From Bacillus albus (GTDB taxonomy: Bacteria > Bacillota > Bacilli > Bacillales > Bacillaceae_G): DNA of 64,000 bases. The notes beneath the pieces were generated by a model, which worked only from the letters and a program-made list of their open reading frames with translations, was not told the DNA's origin and ran no database searches. Position 1 is the stretch's first letter, and the number at the start of each line of letters is the position of its first letter. This document shows, in pieces, positions 50,650 through 59,077 of the stretch. The translations under genes were made by a program, and so were the position numbers. The stretch spans positions 1 through 64,000 of the forward strand of contig NZ_MAOE01000039.1 in NCBI RefSeq assembly GCF_001884185.1, read 5' to 3'.

Positions 50650-50829
50650 ATGCTACTCATCGTTAGCCTTATATTAATCGGGATTATGTGTAGTATGAGA
50701 ATCGTATCTTTACATATGATAGAACGAGAAAAGATAGAAGAGCGATATGTATATTGTCCAAAATGTAATGCGAAAATTAGGAGAGGGAATTCTGCTCCTT
50801 TTTGTTCGAAATGTAATGTAATATTTTAA
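50650..50829 (+). CDS. Small membrane protein with zinc ribbon (59 aa)
   Basis: One hydrophobic N-terminal helix (1-16) is followed by a two-CxxC zinc ribbon: YCPKC and FCSKC, 16 residues apart. I chose ATG at 50650, with GGGAGGAGTGAG upstream; a GTG at 50641 would add three residues but overlaps the ribosome site. The gene stands alone. The function is unknown. Confidence 0.7.
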   Translation: MLLIVSLILIGIMCSMRIVSLHMIEREKIEERYVYCPKCNAKIRRGNSAPFCSKCNVIF

Positions 50830-50875
50830 CGAAAGTAAATCTGAAATCATTTTGTATAGTTTCAGTTTTTTTATG

Positions 50876-51055
50876 TTGAAAATAGAAGAAATAAAGAGCG
50901 GAAAAAAGTTTGAACAAGGGATTGAGTATACGAATATTATTGAAGGATATCCCATTATTATGAAGTATGTCGTAGAGATTGATAGAGAAGTTTTGAGGGT
51001 GTTATTACCTGATGAATGTTATAAGACCCAATTGGATGATATTGGGGGAAGTTGA
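50876..51055 (+). CDS. Doubtful short reading frame or gene remnant
   Basis: A 59-residue frame (MLKIEEIKSGKKFEQGIEYTN...) has a normal amino-acid composition and is followed by a terminator, but lacks a ribosome binding site. It could be the tail of a decayed gene. I would not trust it without conservation in other genomes. Confidence 0.25.
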   Translation: MKIEEIKSGKKFEQGIEYTNIIEGYPIIMKYVVEIDREVLRVLLPDECYKTQLDDIGGS

Positions 51056-51058
51056 TAA

Positions 51059-51091
51059 AAAAGAGCTTGAAATAATTCAAGCTCTTTTTCA
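51059..51091. terminator. Bidirectional terminator
   Basis: AAAGAGCTTGAA pairs with TTCAAGCTCTTT around ATAA, with T-runs on both sides, just before the stop of the minus-strand Rpn gene. Confidence 0.9.
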
Positions 51092-51094
51092 TTA

Positions 51095-52048
51095 TTATTT
51101 ATGTCCTAAAATATGCTCAACCTCATGCGCACTTAATTTACTTGCCTTAGCAATTGTTTCAAGTGGTATACCAAGATCATGCATACTTTTAATCATTTGA
51201 ATTTTTCCTTGTTGAACCCCTTCTTTTCGCCCTTTTTCCAAGCCTCTTTTCATACCTTCTGTCTCTGCATGGGCGAATTTCGCTGCTTCATCCATTAAAA
51301 CTTTCTCTCTTGCATCATAGGCTTGTCGGAAAGAGGAATCTTGACTCATACGTTCCCACCTGTTTATTGCTTTTTGTAAAATAGGATCTCGGTTCATAGC
51401 AATATCCTCCAATGTTTTAGTTAAGTGTTCATCCTCATTTGCTGAAAGCAATAAAAGCCAACGAACAAATGGATCTTTCCACGGATTTACTTTTTCTTCA
51501 TGCCATTGTTTTGTTAACTTTGGAATTTCTACAATGTGAATTTCTATGTCATCACTCAAGAGTTTCTGTTGTTGTGAATTCCATAATGTGCCCGTTGTAT
51601 GAAATTCTTTGTGGTCTGAGAACATTATAAAGTTCAATAAATTAATGGTGATGGTTTTATGAAGCGAACTGTAAGGCATACCTTTTTGTAATTGAGATGT
51701 GTATAATTTTCCCCAATAATATAAACTACGTTTCATCATATCGTGATTATTATTGAGCTGTATTTCTACATTTACTTTTGTTCCTGTGTTTAATGTCGCT
51801 GAAATGTCTAAAATAGATAACTTATCCTCTTCATATTCCCGATGTAAATGTGGATCTTCTAGTTGTAGAGAAGCGATGGGTGATTCTAAAGACTCTTGTA
51901 ACGTAGCGTTTAAAAATGCAATTAGAATATCTTCACTACCATTCGTACCAAACAACTGTTTAAATGCAAAATCAATGCGTAAATTAACTAACTGTTGGTT
52001 GAACAAAGTTTGTTCTCTCCCTTGTATTAAGCCGCTTCTTTCCTTCAT
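51095..52048 (-). CDS. Rpn-family recombination-promoting nuclease
   Basis: The 317 residues carry the Rpn/PD-(D/E)XK transposase-like plan: RIDFAFKQLFGTNGSEDILIAFLNA near residue 24-48, then LDISATLNTGTKVNVEIQLNNN with the catalytic Asp and E-x-Q. The C-terminus has a charged helix with EGMKRGLEKGRKEGVQQGK repeats typical of the family, then a possible HTH-like end (ETIAKASKLSAHEVEHIL). Rpn proteins are DNA endonucleases that promote RecA-independent recombination. No good ribosome site precedes the ATG. It is flanked by gene fragments. Confidence 0.88.
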   Translation of the reverse strand: MKERSGLIQGREQTLFNQQLVNLRIDFAFKQLFGTNGSEDILIAFLNATLQESLESPIASLQLEDPHLHREYEEDKLSILDISATLNTGTKVNVEIQLNNNHDMMKRSLYYWGKLYTSQLQKGMPYSSLHKTITINLLNFIMFSDHKEFHTTGTLWNSQQQKLLSDDIEIHIVEIPKLTKQWHEEKVNPWKDPFVRWLLLLSANEDEHLTKTLEDIAMNRDPILQKAINRWERMSQDSSFRQAYDAREKVLMDEAAKFAHAETEGMKRGLEKGRKEGVQQGKIQMIKSMHDLGIPLETIAKASKLSAHEVEHILGHK

Positions 52049-52114
52049 TGTATCTAAAAAGAACTAGGGCATGCAAACAGGAAACTTTGCTATTTTTTTA
52101 GCAATATTATTAGA

Positions 52115-52267
52115 ATGTCACAAACAAATATGTCTATGATATACTCTAGTGAAATTGAATTCTTCCAATCAGTAGCCGCTGCAATAGAACAGAAAGATCC
52201 AACCATTATTGTAAATAAGGATTCCAATACGCACTGGAAAAATTGGATGGAGTTTGATTGTGACTGA
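52115..52267 (+). CDS. Possible short gene or fragment (50 aa)
   Basis: An open frame from ATG 52115 encodes a 50-residue peptide containing SSEIEFFQSVAAAIEQKDPT and ending WMEFDCD. No ribosome site is visible, and the sequence reads like part of a larger protein. It lies between the Rpn gene and the DUF2199 gene and may be a remnant. Confidence 0.3.
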   Translation: MSQTNMSMIYSSEIEFFQSVAAAIEQKDPTIIVNKDSNTHWKNWMEFDCD

Positions 52268-52291
52268 AAAGGATAGGAGAAAGAATAATAA

Positions 52292-52759
52292 ATGAAAAGA
52301 AGAAGAAAATCCGGAGAAAAAGTACAAATGAATCGTTTTGCACTACCTCTATGCTACGGAAGTGAAGCACCATATTATTATTACGAGGTAGCGCCGCATG
52401 CAAGAGAAGAACGCTTCCATTTAACATCAGATATTTGCATAATGGACGATGAACATTACTTTATTAGAGGATGTTTAGAGATTCCTATCATTGATTACCA
52501 TGAAAATTTTATTTGGACTGTTTGGGTATCACTTAGTAAAGAAAGTTATAATAAAGTATTAGAAAAGTGGGATGAGAGAGGCCGAGAAAATAGTGACCCT
52601 TATTTTGGTTGGTTATCTGTAGAAATATCAGTTTATCCAGAAACATTAAATTTAAAAACAAATATACATATAAGAGAAGTTGGAATGGCACCGTATGTTG
52701 AATTAGAACCAACCGAGCATCCTTTAGCGATCGAACAAAGAAATGATTCAACAATATAA
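52292..52759 (+). CDS. DUF2199 domain protein
   Basis: The 155 residues match DUF2199 from about 20 onward: YGSEAPYYYYEVAP, SDICIMDDEHYFIRGCLEIPI, FIWTVWVSLS, YFGWLSVEISVYPETLNLKTNIHIREVG and VELEPTEHPLAIEQR. The N-terminal zinc-ribbon usual in the family is degraded here: MKRRRKSGEKVQ stands where CxxCG is expected. GGATAGGAG precedes the start at a somewhat long distance. Its function is unknown. It is a single gene with a terminator. Confidence 0.82.
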   Translation: MKRRRKSGEKVQMNRFALPLCYGSEAPYYYYEVAPHAREERFHLTSDICIMDDEHYFIRGCLEIPIIDYHENFIWTVWVSLSKESYNKVLEKWDERGRENSDPYFGWLSVEISVYPETLNLKTNIHIREVGMAPYVELEPTEHPLAIEQRNDSTI

Positions 52760-52775
52760 CTAGATTAGAAGAGAA

Positions 52776-52804
52776 AAAACGAGTGCCAGCACTCGTTTTT
52801 TTTT
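52776..52804. terminator. Bidirectional terminator
   Basis: AAAAAACGAGTGC pairs with GCACTCGTTTTTT around a short loop, between convergent genes. Confidence 0.9.
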
Positions 52805-52805
52805 A

Positions 52806-53708
52806 TTACACAACCGCAGGATTATAAATCATCGTAAAGTGTCCTTGTAATAATTCAATTTGACAAGGTGTATGAAGCGAGCTTTCTCCATCTGTATCTA
52901 CTTCTTTTGCTTCTTCTGTTTCAATATGAATGGATTTCGCTTTTACGTGGAAGATGTCATTTTCATTTGAGTCTTCAAATAGTTTCTTTCCGATATAATC
53001 TTTAAACGCTTGAATGCCTGTTGATTTGACTACGAAAATATCAAGTGTTCCGTCGTCGCATTTTACGTTTGGGATAAAGGACGGGATCCCGCCAAGATAT
53101 TCACCGTTTCCAACCATAACAAGGACAGCTTCGTCTTCATATACTTGTCCGTCGTACGTAATTTTTACTGGGAATGTTTCAGCATTTTTGACAGTTCGAA
53201 TTGTGCTTAAGTAGTAGCCGATTTTTCCAAGCTTTGCTTTCTCTTCTGCATCAATATTGTTTGATACTTCAGAGACCAGTCCAATGCCCCAGAAGTTTAA
53301 GAAGTGTTGTCCATTTGCTTTTGCAACATCAACTGGTTTTACATGTCCTTGTGTAATAAGCTTTGCTGCTTCTGCGATGTTTTGCGGAACGCCAAGTGTA
53401 CGAGAGAAGTCGTTGCAAGTGCCGCCTGGAATGATTGCAAGTGTAGGTCTAGTTTCAAGAGGTGCTAAGCCATTTGTGCATTCGAATACAGTGCCGTCAC
53501 CACCAAAGACGATAATTAAATCTACTTTACTAGCAAACTCTTGGCAATATTTTGTTGCATCGCCTTGCTCTTTCGTATGAAAGATATGTAAGTCAGGAAA
53601 AGCTGCCGCAAGAGGTGGTACGATTTTCGTTAAGTTCGTATGTAAATCACCTTGTCCTGCTTTCGGATTTACGATGAGGAGTACTTTTTCAAATTTTGTT
53701 TTTGTCAT
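52806..53708 (-). CDS. Diacylglycerol/lipid kinase family protein
   Basis: This 300-residue YegS/DgkB-type kinase has LLIVNPKAGQG at the N-terminus, the nucleotide motif FGGDGTVFE (GGDGT at 69-73), and IPGGTCNDFSRTLG. Such enzymes phosphorylate diacylglycerol or related lipids at the membrane. The ATG follows GGGAGAG. It is upstream of nothing on its strand before the terminator. The housekeeping DgkB or another paralogue cannot be distinguished. Confidence 0.9.
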   Translation of the reverse strand: MTKTKFEKVLLIVNPKAGQGDLHTNLTKIVPPLAAAFPDLHIFHTKEQGDATKYCQEFASKVDLIIVFGGDGTVFECTNGLAPLETRPTLAIIPGGTCNDFSRTLGVPQNIAEAAKLITQGHVKPVDVAKANGQHFLNFWGIGLVSEVSNNIDAEEKAKLGKIGYYLSTIRTVKNAETFPVKITYDGQVYEDEAVLVMVGNGEYLGGIPSFIPNVKCDDGTLDIFVVKSTGIQAFKDYIGKKLFEDSNENDIFHVKAKSIHIETEEAKEVDTDGESSLHTPCQIELLQGHFTMIYNPAVV

Positions 53709-53741
53709 TTTATTCTCTCCCTTTGTCTTTTACGAATCGTG

Positions 53742-53788
53742 ATAGAAAATAAACTTCCATCAATGATTGATAGAAGTTTATTCTATTT
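53742..53788 (-). terminator. Terminator after hpt
   Basis: On the minus strand AATAAACTTCTATCA pairs with TTGATGGAAGTTTATT, followed by TTCT. It separates hpt from the kinase gene. Confidence 0.8.
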
Positions 53789-53791
53789 ATA

Positions 53792-54319
53792 TTACTCCGT
53801 TACAACTGAAGCGATAAATGGTAAGTTACGATATTTTTCAGCACAGTCAATACCGTAGCCAACGATAAATTCGTCTGGAATTTGGAAGCCAACATATTCA
53901 GCTTTTAAATCCACTTTACGTCGCTCAGGTTTATCAAGTAACGTACAGAATTTCAATGCTTTCGGTTTATGCATAAAGAAGTGATCTTTTAGGAAGTGAA
54001 GTGTTAAACCAGAATCGATAATGTCTTCTACGACAATTACGTTTTTTCCAGTAATGTTTACATCGATATCTTTTAATAGTTTTACTTTTCCAGTTGTTTC
54101 TGTTTGATTTCCGTAGCTAGATGCAGAAATAAAGTCGATTGTTACATCGTTTTTAATGTGACGAATTAAATCGGCAGCGAATACGAAAGATCCTTTTAAT
54201 ACAGCGATTACTACGATTTCTTCTCCTTCAAAATCACGTTCGATTTGAAGTGCTAGTTCTTTTACTTTTTCTTGTAATTGTTCTTCAGAAATTAAAGTGT
54301 TTTTTATTTCAATATTCAT
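53792..54319 (-). CDS. hpt: Hypoxanthine phosphoribosyltransferase
   Basis: It salvages hypoxanthine and guanine to IMP and GMP using PRPP. The 175 residues include the PRPP motif VIVVEDIIDSGLTL (Glu98, Asp99), AVLKGSFVFAADL near 39-51, and the flexible loop SSYGNQTETTGKVK. The ATG follows TAGGAGG. The tilS-hpt-ftsH context is absent, so this is probably a second hpt paralogue. Confidence 0.93.
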   Translation of the reverse strand: MNIEIKNTLISEEQLQEKVKELALQIERDFEGEEIVVIAVLKGSFVFAADLIRHIKNDVTIDFISASSYGNQTETTGKVKLLKDIDVNITGKNVIVVEDIIDSGLTLHFLKDHFFMHKPKALKFCTLLDKPERRKVDLKAEYVGFQIPDEFIVGYGIDCAEKYRNLPFIASVVTE

Positions 54320-54480
54320 TGGAGTCCTCCTACAGTGTAAAACTTGCGAACATTTCGACTGTATAGGAAAGGAAGGGAAAAGTCAAAGAGGATATAAGTT
54401 TTTTACAAAAATACCCACAAAGTAGTCAGATGATATGATATACTAACTATATTAAGAAAACGCTTCCATAAAGGGTGATT

Positions 54481-54696
54481 ATGATGAAAAAGAAAGAGTA
54501 TACAAGTGCAACATTTATAAAAGCATTACTTTTAACAATTGTTCTTGGTAGTTTGGCTTACATAATTGATGTACCAGCGATTCGGATTTCACTAATTGGA
54601 ATGACTTTAGTATTAGGCGCAATTTCCCATGGTATGATGTCACAGCTGCAAGAAGCTGGAGTCGATCGTACGAAAGATCATATAGATGAAAAATGA
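54481..54696 (+). CDS. Small two-helix membrane protein (71 aa)
   Basis: A charged N-terminus (MMKKKEYTS) is followed by two hydrophobic segments (about 11-27 and 33-50) and an acidic tail (DRTKDHIDEK). ATG at 54481 follows AAAGGGTGAT; the next ATG (54484) is equally possible. TATACT lies upstream at about 54439, and a terminator follows. No family is recognised. Confidence 0.7.
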   Translation: MMKKKEYTSATFIKALLLTIVLGSLAYIIDVPAIRISLIGMTLVLGAISHGMMSQLQEAGVDRTKDHIDEK

Positions 54697-54698
54697 GA

Positions 54699-54730
54699 AA
54701 ACTTCACGTATAGAGAGTGAAGTTTTTTTG
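54699..54730 (+). terminator. Terminator after the small membrane gene
   Basis: AAACTTCAC pairs with GTGAAGTTT, followed by seven T. Confidence 0.88.
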
Positions 54731-54734
54731 TTTC

Positions 54735-54773
54735 TTACAAAAATGTAAGGTAGTTGTAAGGGAAATCGATAGT
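54735..54773 (+). promoter_or_regulatory. BceR-type box C
   Basis: TTACA-AAAA-TGTAA (54735-54748), six bases, TGTAAG (54755-54760), six bases, CGATAGT (54767-54773). It sits directly after a terminator and 107 bases before the orphan 110-residue gene. A weak -10, CATAGT, starts at 54776. Confidence 0.72.
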
Positions 54774-54879
54774 TGCATAGTAGTGTTTTGGATAAACTAT
54801 AGGTGTAAGGTAAAAGGCAAACATATTTTAGGTAAATTAAGTTTTAGGCACTCTATATGTGAAAAAGGAGTAGGAGGGC

Positions 54880-55212
54880 ATGGAGAAACGTTGGACGACC
54901 TTTTCTTTTTTAGCAACTAGCAACACCGTAATGCTAGCTGGCGAAATGGATTTTTTGCACTTGTTTGATCGAGAAGATGATCATTCTTCTTCTAAATTTA
55001 CAATGAAATGGAATAAATGGAGCGAAAGTTGTAGGTTTGAAGAAGAGACCCCTAACGAAGAGCAAAAGATTATTTTGACAAACCCTATTAAAGCATGGGT
55101 TGTTCAACGTCGTAAGTGTAACGTCAAAAATCACTTAAAGAAAACTGAGCCGAGACAATTAGTTATCGCTCCAGCCCACTCTACTTCTACATCACGCGAA
55201 AGTAACATGTAA
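54880..55212 (+). CDS. Orphan 110-residue protein under BceR-type box C
   Basis: The ATG follows AGGAGTAGGAGGG, a very strong ribosome site, and the gene lies between box C and a clear terminator, so the stretch is a complete transcription unit. The product (MEKRWTTFSFLATSN...) has no signal peptide or clear helix. It is rich in Lys, Glu, Ser and Trp, with a basic region VVQRRKCNVKNHLKKTEPRQ. No family is recognised. It might be a stress-induced small protein; a non-coding role of the transcript is also possible. Confidence 0.55.
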   Translation: MEKRWTTFSFLATSNTVMLAGEMDFLHLFDREDDHSSSKFTMKWNKWSESCRFEEETPNEEQKIILTNPIKAWVVQRRKCNVKNHLKKTEPRQLVIAPAHSTSTSRESNM

Positions 55213-55230
55213 ATATTGAGACACACACCC

Positions 55231-55266
55231 GAAAAAACATCGTATATATTGCGATGTTTTTTTATT
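55231..55266 (+). terminator. Terminator of the orphan gene
   Basis: AAAAAACATCG pairs with CGATGTTTTTT around a short AT loop, followed by T. Confidence 0.9.
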
Positions 55267-55389
55267 TTTCTACAATGAAATCTTTAAATAAAATATATTT
55301 CATCTGCATCTTATATTTATATCTCTTGTTTATTCTAGTAATACATCCGATGCGAAGTGATGTAAAACGTATAAGAGGAGAGAAATAAA

Positions 55390-55791
55390 ATGAAAAAGAA
55401 ACTATTACCAATCTGTGCAATGGCACTTTTAACAGTAGGATATTCTTCAGTAGCAAGTGCTTCAACTGGAACATTGACAAAGGAAGAAGCAGCGCAAGTG
55501 CAGCAAGATAAAGCAAAAAAAGAAGAAGCAATTAAGATACAGCAAAAGAGTGAAGAAGAGAAAAAGAGAATAGTACAAGAACAGTTAAAAAATGATATGG
55601 CAAAAAAACAAGCAGCACAAGTACAACAAAAAAATGATGCAGTAAAAAAAGAAGTAGCAAAGCCAGTTGTACAAGGTGAAAAATTACCAAATACAGCATC
55701 TAATAATGTAGCAATGATGGCACTAAGCGCGTGCCTTGTAGGGATAGGGACATTATTTGGTTTGAATCGCCGTAATAAAGTGAAGGCATAA
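55390..55791 (+). CDS. basI: LPNTA cell-wall-anchored protein (BasI-like)
   Basis: This 133-residue secreted protein has a signal peptide (1-25, ending SVASA) and a Lys/Glu/Gln/Ala-rich coiled region (about 30-95). Its sorting signal is LPNTA at 99-103, then a hydrophobic helix (AMMALSACLVGIGTLFGL) and a basic tail RRNKVKA. In B. anthracis, sortase C anchors BasH and BasI through LPNTA. The gene lies directly before the sortase gene here, matching BasI. The ATG follows AAGAGGAGAG. Confidence 0.85.
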   Translation: MKKKLLPICAMALLTVGYSSVASASTGTLTKEEAAQVQQDKAKKEEAIKIQQKSEEEKKRIVQEQLKNDMAKKQAAQVQQKNDAVKKEVAKPVVQGEKLPNTASNNVAMMALSACLVGIGTLFGLNRRNKVKA

Positions 55792-55835
55792 ATCAAATAT
55801 TGCCCTATAAAGAATGGGATAATTTCATATATTAA

Positions 55836-55863
55836 AAATGGTAGGTTACTCCTACCATTTTTG
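55836..55863 (+). terminator. Hairpin between basI and srtC
   Basis: AAAAATGGTAGG pairs with CCTACCATTTTT. It probably lowers sortase relative to substrate expression. Confidence 0.75.
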
Positions 55864-55880
55864 GCATGGAGGGATGAAAC

Positions 55881-56501
55881 ATGAAGTTACTCAATTATAT
55901 CGGAATTATATTGATGGCTATAGGACTATTTATGGGATCATATTATGCTATGGAATGGTATAAAGGAAAAAGCTCTGCTCAACAATTAACCAAAGAAGAA
56001 CTCAAGAGCCTTGAAAATATACAAGATAATCAACATTCTTACGAAACACCTGTAAATTCCCAAGTTCCTTCTTCTCAAACGGAACATAAAGAAGGTGAAA
56101 AGGTGGCGATGTTAAACATACCGAAAATAAAGAAGAAGTTTTCTATATATTGGGGAGCGGATGATGCAACGCTGAAAAAAGGGGTTGGAATGTTCGTTAG
56201 TGATGTAACGACAACGCCATCTGGAGGGGGCCATACTGTACTAAGTGGGCACCGGGATACTGTATTTACAGATTTAGGAGAGTTAAAAGAAAAAGACAAT
56301 CTTGTTTTAGAGTATGATAATAAAATGTACAAATATGAAATTCAAAAGACGTGGATTACCCATGCGGATGATCGCACTGTTATTATAAAAAAAGAAGAAC
56401 CGATATTAACACTGACGACTTGCTATCCATTTGATTATATAGGGGATGCACCAGATAGATATATTATCGAGGCGAGGCTAACTGGTAGTTATTCAAAATG
56501 A
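55881..56501 (+). CDS. srtC: Class D sortase (SrtC-like)
   Basis: This 206-residue membrane transpeptidase has one N-terminal helix (about 5-25). The catalytic triad is His124 (LSGHRDT), Cys181 (TLTTCYPF) and Arg193 (DRYIIEA). AMLNIPKIKKKFSIYWGADD is the usual class D start of the catalytic domain. It should cleave LPNTA and attach the preceding protein to the wall. It is followed within 36 bases by a two-component system, so all four genes are likely one functional unit. Confidence 0.93.
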   Translation: MKLLNYIGIILMAIGLFMGSYYAMEWYKGKSSAQQLTKEELKSLENIQDNQHSYETPVNSQVPSSQTEHKEGEKVAMLNIPKIKKKFSIYWGADDATLKKGVGMFVSDVTTTPSGGGHTVLSGHRDTVFTDLGELKEKDNLVLEYDNKMYKYEIQKTWITHADDRTVIIKKEEPILTLTTCYPFDYIGDAPDRYIIEARLTGSYSK

Positions 56502-56537
56502 AGTGATAGTTTTTGAAAGCAGGAGGGGATATAAGTT

Positions 56538-57227
56538 ATGTCAAAAAATATTTTAATTGTAGAAGACGAAGATATATTACGTGAAATATTAAAGGATTAT
56601 TTTTTAAGTGAGCAATATGTAGTGTTTGAAGCAAGAGATGGGAAGGAAGCTTTAGTAGTATTTGAGGAAGAAGAGGTTGATTTAGTTATTCTTGATATTA
56701 TGTTGCCGGAACTTGATGGGTGGTCCGTTTGCCGAAGAATCCGCAAGACATCCGAGGTTCCGATTATTATGCTAACGGCACGTGTAGATGAAGATGATAC
56801 GCTACTTGGTTTTGAACTCGGGGCAGATGACTATGTGACGAAGCCATATAGTCCGCCCATTTTATTAGCAAGAGCCAAAAGGTTGTTAGAAAGTAGAAAA
56901 GTGACAAAGCAACTCTTAGAGAATGAAGATGATACATTATCAATCCACGGTATTCACGTTCATTTTCCGTCGCGCACTGTTACAGTAAATAGAACAGACA
57001 TTAATTTAACACATACAGAATTTGAAATATTAGCGTATTTTATGAAAAATCAAGGGATTGTTTTAACAAGAGAGCAATTAATTTCAAGGATTTGGGGATA
57101 TGAATTTGCTGGTGACGATCGAACGGTTAATAGTCATATTCGTAATTTAAGAAATAAATTAGGAGAGAAGGCAAAGTACATTACAACTGTAGTACGAACA
57201 GGTTATAAATTTGAGGGGAATGTATGA
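56538..57227 (+). CDS. OmpR-family response regulator of the sortase locus
   Basis: The 229 residues contain a receiver domain with Asp53 (VILDIMLPELDGW), Lys in DYVTKPYSP, and a winged-helix domain (INLTHTEFEILAYFMKNQGIV...RTVNSHIRNLRNKLG). The ATG follows GGAGGGG. It overlaps the kinase by 4 bases. It probably controls basI and srtC; a regulator of this kind is known next to srtC in B. anthracis. Confidence 0.93.
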   Translation: MSKNILIVEDEDILREILKDYFLSEQYVVFEARDGKEALVVFEEEEVDLVILDIMLPELDGWSVCRRIRKTSEVPIIMLTARVDEDDTLLGFELGADDYVTKPYSPPILLARAKRLLESRKVTKQLLENEDDTLSIHGIHVHFPSRTVTVNRTDINLTHTEFEILAYFMKNQGIVLTREQLISRIWGYEFAGDDRTVNSHIRNLRNKLGEKAKYITTVVRTGYKFEGNV

Positions 57228-59077
57228 GAAAAGGGATTGTAATAAAATTATTTACCCTCACAACAGCGTTATGTATGTTAATTTTAGCGACGATATTTAT
57301 TGGACAAACAATATTTTTTAAACAATATTATGCGAATCGAAAAGTGGAAGATATTAAAGTGAATTTAAATTCCTTCGAAAAGAATTATTTGAACTATGCA
57401 GGAAGTGCAGAAGGAATTCAGAAGTTGGAGCAAGACTTTTTAAGAGAAAATAATACGTGGATTACGACATTAGATCAGAACGGGAATTTAAAGCATGCAG
57501 ATGATTTTTATTTTGAGGTAACGATAGATCGTAGGCAACAAAAGAGCTTTGGACAACAAATATTCAAAATTCCTTTATACAATCTCGTCAATATAGAAGA
57601 GATTGATAATAAATCATCAGATCAGTTTCTAGGCCAAGGAATTTCTCTTTCTGGAGTGAAAAAAGAAGATAGTTTTATTCCATTCTCTTTCTCGTTATCT
57701 AAGCAAAATTTAAGCGGATCTAATAAACCGTTAGAAAAAGCATTTAAGGAGAAAATGAGTAAATTAGATGAGGAGAAAAAGAAAGCAGCTGAGGAACAAG
57801 TAGATAAGGAAAAGAAGCCGGCTGTTCAGGAGCAAGCTGCCCAAGAACCAGATGCTTACATAGGTGGATTTGTTACGAAAGTACAGTTTCCAGATGTAAA
57901 AGGTCTTGTAAATCCAATTTATAAAAATAGTATATTCTTAGATAACATAAAAGAATTTCAAACAGATTTATTATTAAAAGAGAGCAAGCACATACAGTAT
58001 GCAACACAAACAATGGACTATGAAAAAAATGATATTAAATATAAATTATTAATCAAACCAATAAAAGAAAAAGACGGATCAGTAACATATATTTATGCGA
58101 TGGCTTCTTTACAGCCCGTAGATGAAGCTGTACAAATGGTGCAAGATTACTACATCTATATCATTGCATTTGTAGTCGTTCTTATTTTTTTAGCTTCGTT
58201 TTATTATTCAAAACAAATTGCAAAACCGTTATTAAAAATAAATGATACGACGAAGAAAATAGCAAAATTAGATTTTACAGAAAAAATACCGATTACTTCA
58301 AAAGATGAAATTGGGGATTTATCGAAAAATATTAATGCATTATCTAATAAACTCCATTCGCATATTGGACAGTTAGAAGAAGATATTGAAAAGGAAAGAA
58401 AGTTAGAAAAAACGCGAAAAGAATTCATTTCTGGTGTTTCACATGAATTAAAAACACCGCTGAGTATTATGAAAAGCTGTATTTCTATTTTAAAAGACGG
58501 GGTAGCTGAGCATAAAAAAGAGTACTATTTTCAGGCAATGGAACGAGAAGTAGATAAAATGGATACGTTAATTTTGGATATGCTTGAGTTAGCTAAATTT
58601 GAGTCAGGTACATATAAAATGAAAATGGATTTATTTTATATTGATACAGTAATTGAAGATATATGTGAACATCTTTCTGTACAAATAGAGAAACAAGAAC
58701 TTTGTGTTCATAAAAATATAGGTCCATTTGAAGTGATGGCAAATCAAGGCCGGATTGAACAAGTCATCGTAAATTTCATTACGAATGCCATACGTTATAC
58801 ACCAAATAAAGAAGACATTATTATTTCTACAATAGATGAGAAAGATCGTATAAAAGTATGTATTGAAAATAAAGGTACCCACATTGAAGAAGAACAATTA
58901 GATAAAATTTGGGATCGTTTTTATCGCGTGGATGCAGCTCGCCAGCGTTCGCAAGGTGGAACAGGTCTTGGGCTTGCCATTTCAAAGAATATTTTAGAAC
59001 TGCATGATGCTGAATATGGAGTAAAGAATACAGAAGATGGTGTATTATTTTACTTTTACTTACCGAGAAAAGCGTAG
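57224..59077 (+). CDS. Sensor histidine kinase of the sortase locus
   Basis: This 617-residue kinase has helices at about 8-28 and 310-330 enclosing a large extracytoplasmic domain. It continues with HAMP, a dimerisation domain with His407 (SGVSHELKTPLS) and an ATPase domain (NFITNAIRYT, GGTGLGLAIS). The external domain contains a Lys/Glu/Gln/Ala-rich insert (about 180-206, EEKKKAAEEQVDKEKKP) very like the coiled region of the LPNTA protein encoded in the same locus. This suggests that the sensor responds to that protein or to the wall at the same depth. Confidence 0.92.
   Translation: MRKGIVIKLFTLTTALCMLILATIFIGQTIFFKQYYANRKVEDIKVNLNSFEKNYLNYAGSAEGIQKLEQDFLRENNTWITTLDQNGNLKHADDFYFEVTIDRRQQKSFGQQIFKIPLYNLVNIEEIDNKSSDQFLGQGISLSGVKKEDSFIPFSFSLSKQNLSGSNKPLEKAFKEKMSKLDEEKKKAAEEQVDKEKKPAVQEQAAQEPDAYIGGFVTKVQFPDVKGLVNPIYKNSIFLDNIKEFQTDLLLKESKHIQYATQTMDYEKNDIKYKLLIKPIKEKDGSVTYIYAMASLQPVDEAVQMVQDYYIYIIAFVVVLIFLASFYYSKQIAKPLLKINDTTKKIAKLDFTEKIPITSKDEIGDLSKNINALSNKLHSHIGQLEEDIEKERKLEKTRKEFISGVSHELKTPLSIMKSCISILKDGVAEHKKEYYFQAMEREVDKMDTLILDMLELAKFESGTYKMKMDLFYIDTVIEDICEHLSVQIEKQELCVHKNIGPFEVMANQGRIEQVIVNFITNAIRYTPNKEDIIISTIDEKDRIKVCIENKGTHIEEEQLDKIWDRFYRVDAARQRSQGGTGLGLAISKNILELHDAEYGVKNTEDGVLFYFYLPRKA

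Noticed and set aside
54456-54473. cre-like AGAAAACGCTTCCA before the small membrane gene
   Set aside because: It has one mismatch, at the first and highly conserved T, in AT-rich DNA, and the gene has no metabolic link. Too weak to list as a feature.
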